A stretch of 64,000 nucleotides of DNA, from contig JASJOG010000484.1 of assembly GCA_030142905.1 (NCBI GenBank), positions 1-64,000 on the forward strand, read 5' to 3'. Source of the stretch: Heliopora coerulea (lineage: Eukaryota > Cnidaria > Anthozoa > Scleralcyonacea > Helioporidae). The notes beneath the pieces are model-generated. The model was not told the DNA's origin and did no database searches. It saw nothing but the letters and a program-made list of their open reading frames with translations. This document shows, piece after piece, positions 37,138 through 47,560 of the stretch. Made by a program: the position numbers and the translations under genes. How positions within the stretch are numbered: the first letter of the stretch is position 1; every line of letters begins with the position of its first letter.

Positions 37138-37236
37138 TAACCCTTTCAGGTCCATACCCGACTTTGGTATTTTACTCTGGCAAACTCCAGACGATTTTAG
37201 TGGTCGAAGGGAGACCTCTTTGACAGGAAAGGGTTA
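37138..37236. repeat. MITE-like hairpin
   Basis: The ends TTAACCCTTTCAGGTC and the reverse complement of TTAACCCTTTCCTGTC pair with each other. The middle contains TTTTACTCTGGCAAACTCCAG, resembling the middle of the hairpin at 45780-45885. Confidence 0.55.
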
Positions 37237-37670
37237 AGCAAGAAAAACTTTCTCAATGTTTTTCATCTAAACCGCACGAGGCAACACTATTAAAATATGC
37301 GCATTTCACGAGGGCTAACTGTCACTTAAGAAATATTAAATGGATTCCATTTTTGGATACTGTCATCCAAACACGGGTATTAACTAATCAAACTCCTGAA
37401 CGTGTTACGTTATTTTATAAATTGAATTCATACATGACAAGGAAATCCGCAGCAAAAAAGTCCGGAACGACGAAGATGTGCAAAACAGCAATATTGTCAT
37501 AAAGTTAACACTTGACCTGTGCCATACGATAGCGAAAAGAAAGATTTCCTTTTCATGGATCACACTCAGACACCGGCAGTAATTTTTCTTGCCATCTTTT
37601 TTTGTTGTCTAGAAACTGCCTTAAGTAAAAAAGACCATGACTCGAGGTCAAACTCAATAGAGCCGAGAAT

Positions 37671-37961
37671 GTGACTTACACTACTCCACAATCTCAGGAC
37701 AGGTTTCTCTGTCTTCTGAGCTCCAAAGTAATGAACAAAACAATGCAGGGAATTAACAGTGGCAATGTACTCTCCATAATGGCGGATACAACACCTGATG
37801 TTAGGCAAAAGGATCATGTGAGTGTTATTTGCCGGTACGTTGACAAAGATGTTGTTCGTGAACGACATATTGAACTGAAAGAAGTCCGAGACAAAATCGT
37901 AGCCGGGCAACCTGTTCCTGTTATCGCGCCAGTCGATAGCAAAGACATTGACAACAAATGA
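37671..37961 (+). pseudogene. hAT / ZMYM1-like (DUF4371-type) transposase fragment
   Basis: The frame has TPQSQDRFL, then SGNVLSIMADTTPDVRQKDH and VICRYVDKD. The D-x-T-P-D-x-x-x-x-[EDQ] box followed by a V-x-x-R-Y-V-D segment matches the DUF4371 region of ZMYM1-like hAT-derived proteins, in which the Asp is part of the nuclease. Flanking sequence does not extend the match, so only a fragment remains. Confidence 0.6.
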
Positions 37962-38479
37962 AATAGCTTTTCAAGCGTGCAATTTTACGAACAGTATGCC
38001 GGGATGACAGAAGTGTAGGGCAATCGCTTCCCATTCACTCAGTAGAGTGATACCATATATCCCAAGCCAAGGCCATAGGTCAAATACTATTAACGAACAT
38101 ACTTATTTAGTTACTTCAATAGTTTTTGAGTTATTCGACGAACTCCATGCAGGCTCTGTGAGCTTTTTTCATTGATAGTACAAATACGAATGCCATTATG
38201 GACGACAAGCTCGAAAACATGAAAGTGCACTGGGTCTAAGAAATCTTTCAGCTACCTGATAGATAGCTAGAGTAATGTCTCTTTAAACAAGGTGGAAGTC
38301 TAATAACGCAGTTCTTCAACTAGTCTGTTGACCAAACTTTTCTATATTGATTTCGTTTGTTTGATGTTCATGAGACACCTGTTTTGAAAAACGAAAGCTC
38401 TTACAGAAGTGCAATAGGCAGTGGACCTGGACCTGGACATTGTGAAAGCTGCCCATGAACGCGCCCAGAATTACAAGAA

Positions 38480-39830
38480 TTACAATTGAGTCAGCAATGG
38501 TGCGCAACGAATTAATTCATGCTTTAAATTGAGCCTTGCACTCCGCGAAAACCTCCATTCACCGGATAGATATTTAAATCATGCGTTGCTTTACAGTGGC
38601 CGTATGAAGTGACCTTCATACAATATACTCAATCTAGCATATACCGTTGGATAGTCTGAACACATCGGAGGAGATTTAGATCTTCAAATTTCCAAATCGT
38701 GTACGTTACTCAATTTCGACATTCTGTTCACGTCTCCAATAATATGTTAAGACTAAAATGAATGAGTTATTTACGGTTTACACTTAAAATAAACGAAATC
38801 AGAAACGCCAATAATGTCTATTTTAATCCCCCCCTGTTATTTCATCGCGATATAAAACTGTTTACTGATACCACAAGTGTCTTTTCATTAATTTCAAAGT
38901 TCAATTTAAAAAAAAATATGATTGACTGCTTCAAAAACGAAAACAGCACTTTTCTTCAGGCCTTCGGCCACCTTTGAACGTCAAAGGAAAAGAAAACTAT
39001 GTTAAAGATCTTTACCTCTCCTTACACAGGCACTGAATTTGATGTCTGTACAAAGGTTGTGACAAAAACAGTAAGGGACAAAGTACTTTGCAGATGCTGA
39101 AGCAGAGACTGAGAAGAAGCGACTCGTTTTCTCTTTGTCAAATTTTGTATACAGGCTTGCCCTGAACACTCCTCTAATTGTCGCGCAAAAAAGGCAGAGT
39201 TTTAGTAAGCTTAAAACTGTAAAAACTGCATTGTTTAGTTCGACGTGTGATAGTCGATTCTTCGGTCTGATTTCGTTAAACAACATAAAAGACCGTAAAC
39301 ATGGAATTGGCGCGGACTGCGTGGTCGAGAATGAGCGACGATACATGCAAGACGAATAACTTTTTGAACAGTCATTTTCAACTTTGAAATTAACGAGTTG
39401 GCACTTTTCGTATCAATAAACAGTTTTAATTCTTGGTGAAATAACACCGCGCGATTAAAATAAAGATTATTAAAGTTCCTGTTTTTGTTTATTTTAAATT
39501 TTTATATGGTAAATAGCTGAGTCATTTTACTGTTAATATACTATTGGATACGCGCATGAAATGTCGAAATTGAGTAATGTACCCATGAATCAGAAATTCG
39601 ATGACCTAATATGTATATGCTTACTACGGCCCTTAATCTTCTCTTATGAGTTCAGGGTAACCGACAGTATATAATCGATTGAGTGTTATGTATGAAGATG
39701 ACTTTATACTGCGGCTGTGAATCAAAGCCTGATTTAGGAATCCGTCTGTGCGTGTGGAGGTTTTCGCCGAATGCGAGGCTCAATTTAAGGTATGAGTTAA
39801 TAGCAGCATGACTGAATGATGACGCAAGAC
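38480..39830. repeat. Long diverged fold-back element
   Basis: Arms of over 400 bases (about 38500-38950 and 39350-39800) match in inverted orientation with small gaps. Landmarks: TTAAATTGAGCC at 38524 pairs with 39777-39788, ACTCAATTTCGACATT near 38709 pairs with its complement near 39565, and TTATTTCA near 38837 pairs with TGAAATAA near 39437. The loop of about 400 bases has no gene. It looks like a foldback or long-TIR MITE of considerable age. The frame at 39002-39346 is not supported. Confidence 0.75.
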
Positions 39831-42764
39831 GTTGAAGCCGTGTAAATCCAAGCGTAAATACGGCGCTTTACCACCAAGTGTTAAACAAATCTACTAATTC
39901 GAAATGGGTGTGGACAGGATTTTCTGAGTGCACTGGGGAGAAGCGTAAATGTCCAAAATCAAAAAGGGCCAGAGTCGGCTCAATTGATCTGGTGACGTAA
40001 AAAATCTACTTGGAAACTTCCTACTGAACATTTATTTAGGGACTGAGATATCGGCAAAGGCTTCAGAAAATGTTTGAGTTCAATGAAATCATCCAGTATT
40101 ATCAAATTAAAAATGATCTTTCCAAATCAATCGAGTGCATAATTTCCTCGCCTGTTTAAAATTTAGGACTTCAGGTAAGCAGTCGGTTTGGTTTCATCAA
40201 TGAATGGACTTGCTCGTAAGTATATGAGGTTATATTCAAGAAAAAACTTGGGCGAAAAGAAATATTTAGTTGTGACGTGAACGAAACAAGTATTTTACAC
40301 TAAATTAGTTTGATTTCAAACACTATTTCGTATCATCTTACTAAGAAAGATAAAATTAAAAGCAAAACTTAATAAGATTTTGAAAAAACCGCTTTCAGAT
40401 AAGCGCGACAGCAAGTAACTTTAAAGTGAATGCGACCGGCAAAAGGCTGCCATAATGTTGACTCTTTTATGTCACCATCAGACTTTTTAATTGCACTGTG
40501 TCTAACGTCAGTTGATTTTATTTGTCAATGGGGGACTTCTCGAAATGGAAAGGGTTAAATTCGTTCTTATAAATTTCCTCAGATACAAATCCAATAAACT
40601 CTACAGACAAAATGAATTCAATTTTCCAAGTGCCAAAATTTTAGCAAAAGCCCATGACCATAGCAATTCGTATTCTTGGACAGTCCGAAAATCTTTAACC
40701 TATAAATCCTATTGTAGGCTTTAGTTTTCATCAAAATGACCATAATGAAAATGAGATATTGTGATTCAAAAAAAGTTGTTTCAGACCTAAAAGATCAGGA
40801 ATCCCTAACCCATTCCTGGATGTCCATTTACCATTCAAAGTCTTCCTGGAGATTCTGAATATGTAGTTCCTTTATTTGTTAATCTTCGAACTCGAAGTCA
40901 TCATCCGAACTAAATTCCAGGGACAGTTGATACTTTTAACGCGCCCTTTAAAATCTCATATTAAAACAATGCTCAACATCTGACACCAACGAAACATTAC
41001 ACTGGTCGTACTCAATCTTTACAATCCGTATGGGTTGTAAAGGTGATTTCATAGATTCATGGGAATAGTAGGAAAAAAGTAAACGGATTTTCAAAATTGC
41101 TTAAAATTCTAAAATTTAATGTCTGAAAGGCAAATCGTCCTTATTGTAACTGGACCGCGAAAAGAAATTTACTGTTGACAAATAATGACAATGGTGTACT
41201 CCCCAACTTAGGCTCGCATACGAACACCGTCTACTTGAGAGTAATAAGGAAGACAATGCAAGCAACAATAAAAAAAAATAATTTGGCAGATTTACTTTGA
41301 ACTTTTTGCCTTTGACGACAGTAAATTAAAACAAAACAAGAAATAGTACGTGGCTTAAACCTACGTTCACCGATATATTACCGTCTCGACTGTAAAATTT
41401 TCTGTATTGCAACTACTTGTCATCATGTTTACGTTTACCAGATTTTCTATTCCAAATATTATTTTTCCAAAAATTGTTTATTTATATATGTATGATAGTA
41501 CACCCTGATCAAAACCTGTAGTAGTTCTGGGATTTGGTTTAAAAATTGCTTACGCTTCTCACATATCATTCTTCATATAAAGTTTTGTTCAAAAAGTTTG
41601 GTAGTCTATCATAACACCTGACTCAATCCATCCTCAAGTCCTCTGATGTTTTCGGAAATGTTCACGACCAAAAAACCTCGGAGAAATGGAAAAATAGCAA
41701 GGATTTCAAGGACCATAGATTGTCCTGCTATTCGACAAATTATGCCATGATTTTCAGTAACTTTACTTTTATAAGTAGAGGTTTAGTCCTCAGTTTATGG
41801 TCGCATTAATAGAGCCTCCCTAAATTTATATGTAGAAATTCGGGTCACCGTTTCATTGTTTTCGACAAATTATCTACTTTAAAAAACTATTCCTACCAAT
41901 TAATTTTTTGTTAATTTTGCCCTATTGAGACTGTTTGATTTCATTTTGTTTTTGGTAGTTTAAATAGTTTAAACACCTGTAGTATAGCAGCAACTTCGAT
42001 TTAAGTTTCCGCATTTGCGCTCGGCATAATTGAGAGACGGAATCCACATACATCTACATATACATAAACATAACTGCATGCAGGACATTTTGTTGCCACA
42101 GTCACTTCGCTTGTAGACGCACTGTACACACGTGCATTCTGTATGCAGTCGAACACCCGCGAAAATCAGTACCCTCCCACTTTGTGAAGCGCCACAGGCG
42201 AGTAATCACGGTAAACAGTGACCGTAATCCATGGATGGTGTACGTTTGCTTGATAAGTGCCTTGACATGGAGTTATTTACCTGTCACAACTTTGACAGTG
42301 CGAAGATTTCTTTATTGTTGGAGTGGTACCTTTCTGGATGTTCGTCGCCGAAGATTTCGCATGTAAAGTTTCAAACGGTAGAGGAGAAACCGAAGACTAA
42401 TTTGATACAAAGGGGTTTTTTCTGAATATTTATTTAATCTCTATAATAGGTTTTTTTTTCTAGGATGTGGTTGGGATGCTATTGTTATTGTTTATCATTA
42501 TCAAAAAAAAATTATACAGGCTGGAAACTTCAATAAATTTGTTATCAATGAGTGTCGTGCAATATAAGAATCTAATAAGAATCAAAAAAATACCAACAAA
42601 CAACAAGTACAAAAAATTAAATAAGGCATATTACATGGTAACGATGCATCATTTCCATTGTATTTGATAGACTTGGATACTAATGCTGGCATGGCAGTGA
42701 AAGAATAGCAAATCAGGTTTCTATATTCACGTGTATTTATCCATACTGGATTACCCTATCAATT
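39831..42764. other. No feature recognised
   Basis: AT-rich; no supported gene, RNA or repeat beyond short runs. Confidence 0.5.
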
Positions 42765-43010
42765 CGCTAGGCTGCACTCCCAAGACATCGAACAAGGACA
42801 GCTTCTCATTAGTCCAGTGTTTCTACATGCCCAGCTTATCTAAATACCCAGAGAAAACCTGGTATGTATAGTAGAGTCAAACTGGATATTTTTTCCCCCA
42901 TATTACCGAAGTAACTTTTAATCAGAAAATTGAACCGATCTGGAATTGAAGCCTAATAACTGTGATAAGAGACATATGAGCTGTTGCAGTCCCACCAATA
43001 CCACATTAAA
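42765..43010 (-). mobile_element. tRNA-derived SINE, diverged copy
   Basis: The minus strand matches the SINE at 34841-35120 through the body (CCAGTTTGACTCTACTATAC, then AGGTTTTCTCTGG, then AACACTGGAC). The tRNA-like head is strongly decayed. Confidence 0.65.
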
Positions 43011-43735
43011 ATTCGTGAGACATTGAGTAAGGAGTAAAGAAGTGTTAATAAATGTGTTATGCAAGGCTTAAGTTAATAGAAAAACACAGTCATGAGGAAC
43101 GAGAGCTTTATTGTATCAGAAATATGATATCAGATATCTAAGAGTAAGGAAAGTTCAACCGATGAATAGTTGTTACAAGAAGTTCATGTGGCTGGTAGTT
43201 GATCTTGTCCTTCTGATTAAAGGTGGCAATTCTTACACAAGTGAGATAAAAAGTTTGAGTCCATGAAGTATTGTAGCGGTGAGGTTTCGAATTGTTCCCA
43301 GCAATGAAGTTTTTCTAAATTGTAGGCTCATTTTAGATCTTGGTAAATTTGATTTATTAGAAAAGTATTAAAAGGTAAAATGGAAAGGTGGCAATTGCAA
43401 TTTTCTTGGGTCAAACACTACAGTTATGTGTAAATGTATTTATTGGTACTGTATTTTGAAGGGAATGCAACTTAAAATTTGAGATGTGTGATAGGCTGAA
43501 ACAGTCGCGAGTATGAAATGTAAGAGATTACAAAATGAAGTATTATCGTAATAATCACTGTAAAACTAACAGAAAAAACATAGCAAATTATACTGTTGAA
43601 AAGAAATCCCGGATTATATAAACTGTGGCTTAAGTTGCAAATAGTTGGTACAAATTATCAATTTCTAAATAAACCACGGCTTAATCAATAGTGCGTCTTT
43701 GGTTAAAGATATAGGACCCCCGACAAGTAGCCTGC
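43011..43735. other. No feature recognised
   Basis: No supported gene or repeat. Confidence 0.5.
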
Positions 43736-43740
43736 TTTAG

Positions 43741-44075
43741 ATAGGGTCATCATCTAATGTGGATATCTCCCAGAAAACTAAAATTATGTCTGGGCTCACC
43801 ATGTAGAGTAGATATATCTCCGAAAATGTAATGGAATGAAATGGGGACACCACGTGAAGTTGGTGTATCCCCGAAACTAAATTATTAAAAATGTGTGGGC
43901 TTACCTCACAAAGTGGGTGTTTTTCCAAGTAATAAGACGTGATTCAAATCAGTGTAATTATTACGTGGGTTACCTCATAATATTGGTATCTTCCGAATGA
44001 ATTATCAAGTAAAATCAATCGATATGGGGTCACCACTCAAAGTGGGTATCTCCCTAAACAAGATAACATAGGTGG
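43741..44075. repeat. Degenerate minisatellite, about six units of 50-70 bp
   Basis: Each unit has a GGG-x-x-x-ACC box, then a GTGGGTATCTCCC-like box and an A-rich filler. Unit starts are near 43741, 43792, 43843, 43896, 43966 and 44026. Units are diverged and unequal in length, unlike a CRISPR array. It lies beside the 3' end of the Penelope-like remnant and may be part of it. Confidence 0.65.
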
Positions 44076-44189
44076 AATTTGTTGCTTTTTTAAAAACTGA
44101 ATTGATCAATGGTGAATCTGTTCCGAAATGTTAAATAAAAGTAAAAATGGATTACTCGATTGGAGAGTTTTGACTTGGAGGCTAGCCAC

Positions 44190-44245
44190 AGCTTAGGTCC
44201 AACGTTTCGACACAAAGTTTTAATGTCTTCATCAGGGATTAGAAT
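44190..44245 (-). ncRNA. Hammerhead ribozyme core
   Basis: On the minus strand the complete CTGATGA box (44229-44235) is followed by a GACA/TGTC stem with an A/T-rich loop, and then by GAAAC (44204-44208). Both catalytic boxes and stem II are intact. It sits just downstream of a Penelope-like endonuclease remnant, where such ribozymes are known in that class. Stem I and III strength was not assessed. Confidence 0.7.
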
Positions 44246-44319
44246 GGTCGACAGTAGTGCTCGTATTTATCGCACTGGTAGTCTTAATTCCTATGTGAAT
44301 TAGTTTAGTGTCTGTAAGC

Positions 44320-44780
44320 TTCAAGAAATAAATCTGCATAGTCCCTAATTAACGGGTCATTAGGATATTCAATATGCCACACCTCCAAAAAATCCTCTGG
44401 AAATAGTGTGGGTTGCAGGTAGTGATGGAAAGCGTTGCTCGATTCAATTTTGTGCTCTGTTTTTGAGCTATATTCTACAAGAGAAAAATTTGTAATTTTT
44501 TTGGCCGTTAGGGCCTTTTATGTTCACTTAACCGTTTCTTTAACTGTCGTTTTGTTTGCTCGATATAGATCTTTTTGGAATCATAATATGGAATAGAGTA
44601 TATTGCTCCTTTTTATTTCCTTAGTGTCAATTTTTTGCTTTTGGTTTCGGTAATAGCTGAAAGAGGGTTTAAGGGCCGTTTTCACGTTGTGTTTTGCTAA
44701 AGCTCTTTTTATTACTTTTGAAGTTCCTTTTATGCAAGGTATTACGGCAAATTCATTTGGTTCCGGTTCCATGATCGGTT
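44320..44780 (-). pseudogene. Penelope-like GIY-YIG endonuclease remnant
   Basis: From 44772 the minus strand reads FAVIPCIKGTSKVIKRAL, then TALKPSFSYYRN. In a shifted frame it continues IPYYDSKKIYIEQTKRQLKK with RLSEHKR. Penelope-like elements have a V-x-P-Y-I-x-G-x-S-x-x-I-x-R connector followed by the GIY-YIG nuclease (Y-I-G-x-T-x-R-x-L-x-x-R-x-x-E-H-K). The Gly of YIG is Glu here. A later segment, DFLEVWHIEYPNDPLIRDYA, ends the protein near 44320. Frameshifts occur near 44583 and again after the HKR box. Confidence 0.7.
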
Positions 44781-45432
44781 TTCTCCAAAAGCCTATGCTT
44801 TTTAAATAAATTGGGAAAAATTCTTAAGGTAATTGTTTTCCATGAAAGTTTTAACAAACCAAAATAAGTCAAGGCTTGTTTTGGACTACTTTTTAAACTT
44901 GAGCATTTTTCGTCGAGGCTTCTTTTCGTTATAGCATTTACTTCTTATTTAAGCCAGGGCTTATGGTAACCAAGAATGTTTTTGTGTAATTGGTCCTTTT
45001 ACAAACAGTATTACAGGAAGAACAGTAGCATTGAATAAGTACAAGAAGAATATGTGAAAAAAATTATAGTAAGTATATTTTTGGGAAAGGTTAATCAGGA
45101 TAATCATGATGACGATAATGATAACTATAGTTTTACAGGAATTATTGTAATAGTCATAAGTAATTATTGTAATAGTGTGGTTGATAGTAGTTATAATTAT
45201 CTCATGACTCACCTGCAATCCATCGTTTCAACAGAAGCGTTAAATCTTTTAATCTACTAATTACTATTCTAGAATGTGACAATGACTTATTCCACTGCTC
45301 TCCTTTTAAATCAGTGTGATAAATACTTGTCGCATACTAATGACTGACTATCTTAATTTCTAACGACCAACATCTCTTCGACTTTAAACTGGAAAAGAAA
45401 TACTATTTCATTGAAGGTGAGTCATGAGATAA
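44781..45432. other. No supported feature
   Basis: May include decayed upstream parts of the Penelope-like element, but no clear motif is visible. Confidence 0.4.
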
Positions 45433-45433
45433 G

Positions 45434-45586
45434 GTGGCTAATCAATGTTCACTCGTGTGATAAAGAATTTAAAATTGCTCGTGAAGCTTCAATGTCCATT
45501 CGAGGCCTACGGCCCCTCGTGTCAGCTAATCTTCACTTGCGATGTTAAATCCTTTATCACACTCGTGACCGTTGATTAACCCGTAC
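45434..45586. repeat. MITE-like hairpin
   Basis: GGCTAATCAATG, then ACTCGTGTGATAAAGAATTT, pairs with a downstream inverted copy (CCTTTATCACACTCGTGA, then TTGATTAACCC). The arms are about 50 bases, with a GC-rich centre containing GAGGCCTACGGCCCCTC. Confidence 0.65.
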
Positions 45587-45779
45587 TATTGATACCAGTC
45601 GTAATAGTAATAATAATGTTAATGGATAAGAAACAGACAATCATAATGAATATTATAATGATGATGATAGTGATAATAACAATTATAATAATGATAGTAA
45701 TATATTAATAACAATTACCTGAGAAACACCAACAACAACAATGACAATCACAGTGCTAATGTACCTAGCCCTGGTGGAA

Positions 45780-45885
45780 ATTAGCTGTAACTCTTTCGAG
45801 GCGGAAGGTCCTTCTTTGACGAGTAAAATTGTCTGGCGTTAGCCAGAGTAAAATAAGTCTTACGCCTCCAAGAAAGAGTTAAAAA
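45780..45885. repeat. MITE-like hairpin
   Basis: TAACTCTTTCGAGGCG pairs with a downstream CGCCTCCAAGAAAGAGTTA. The interior GTCTGGCGTTAGCCAGAG is itself a small hairpin and resembles the centre of the repeat at 37138. Confidence 0.6.
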
Positions 45886-47140
45886 ACCCTGTGGTGGTCT
45901 TCAGGATCAGCGCATTGGAAAGTAAGATTGTCTTTGGCAGTTGTGAATTTTTTAAGTTAATGGACTCTTTCAATCTCGTTGCACATTATACACCAAATTT
46001 CTTTACATTTGCTGTTGGAAAAAGTTTCTTGATCAACCTACACTGCTAAAACTACTAGAAAAGTTTACATGAGTGGGTTTTGCTTTAGGTTTCCGGACCA
46101 ATGCGTTACGAGCCTAGCGGATATCATGTCATCTGGGAACATTGTACTGGTCTTATCAATGCTGTTTCCAGCTGACCCAATACCTCATCTGGTCGTGCAC
46201 TAGTCTGGAAATCTAAAGATGTGAGTTAGAATCACGATCATTGGAACTTTTCTAGTGGACGAAAGCAATGTAAATCAATCCTAATATTTTCTCTTTATCT
46301 TACCGTGTGGTGATTTTAAAATTTGCTATTGGAGCTTCGTCAAACGACACTACGTTAATAACCTCTAAGAAACATGTATCCATGAATTGATCAAAAACGT
46401 TTGCTGAACCCAGCATGCTCCTCCAATCGGTCTTATCACATTTGGAATGCGAGCATATTCATGGACATAATCAACATCTGGTGCAATTGATACCTGTACT
46501 CAATTGAAGATGCATGTATAATAGTTTGGATTATAATCTAATTGGGAGTATACCGACGTGCATCGTGATTTATGTTCAAATTATCTGGATGATTTGTTCA
46601 CGAGATTGTTGAATGTATCTTTGCATTAGCAAACATCATACAATGTTCATTCATAAGTTTCAAGATTGTATCAGAATTTTCAACATCAACGAAGAATGGC
46701 GTTTACACTGAGTCGCCTGTCTAATGTTCGGCAAACAAGCGGTACCTCGACTTTCCTTACGCCATTTGTATGGATATTCATCAGAAAGAACCAAGTTAAG
46801 GTGTTGCTGTAAAAAATGACCAGTTGAAAGCAGTTCTTCATATTCCATGGAGCTACGTTCGAGAAATTGCTCCCTCATGAGAGTGTCCAAAGGATAGTCT
46901 CCAAAAGTGGAACCAGCCTCAAGCACCAAGAAAGCCATTTCGGTCGTACGCTCTGCTTAAATCATTTGCTGGAAATCAGTGTTCATGTGACGTAAACAAC
47001 GTCTAAGAGATCCATACAAGATGTAGAAAAGACCAAAAGACTCCAAATTGATTTACTTCAAATGGACCTAATGTTTGGTCAGCAACACAAAAGTTCCCGA
47101 GTTTGCACAAGGCATACTTGACTCAACTGGAATCCTTGGA
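45886..47140. other. No feature recognised
   Basis: The 92-residue minus-strand frame at 46660-46938 is unplaced and may be chance. Confidence 0.4.
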
Positions 47141-47560
47141 TATATACCTTCAGCATATACCTTGCAGTTGTATATACCTTGCACAATCTGATTGGTTCCT
47201 CGATTTCGGAATATCCTGCACTATTCACCTCCGAGAAAAACAAGATGGCGTCCAGTTTTGTTTTCATTACGGAATAAGAGCTCTATTTTAGTAAGCGAAG
47301 TTGCTGTGCCAGACAGCACCATCGAAGCAACGAAATTTGGCAGTTAAGTATTCAAAGATATGTATTTCTTTTATTTTTTTAGCAACAAATACACTCGGGA
47401 TGTGTTTCAAAATGTTTTGTGTAGAAATGATCAGTGAGCGACAAACTGACATCCCTTAACATTGCAAGAATTTTTAAAAAATTGTAGAGGACAACAATTT
47501 TGCAAGGTATATGATAAAGCAAATATTCACCTCCGTCTCGGTGAATAATTGTACTCTCTA
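47141..47560. repeat. Possible MITE
   Basis: TATACCTTGCA occurs twice at the left (47150-47182) and as TGCAAGGTATAT at the right (47501-47512). ATTCACCTCCG occurs at both sides. This is weak evidence. Confidence 0.3.

Noticed and set aside
43741..44075. CRISPR-like spacing of repeats
   Set aside because: Units are diverged, unequal in length and in animal-type DNA with no cas genes.
46660..46938. 92-residue minus-strand frame
   Set aside because: No domain recognised and no supporting context.
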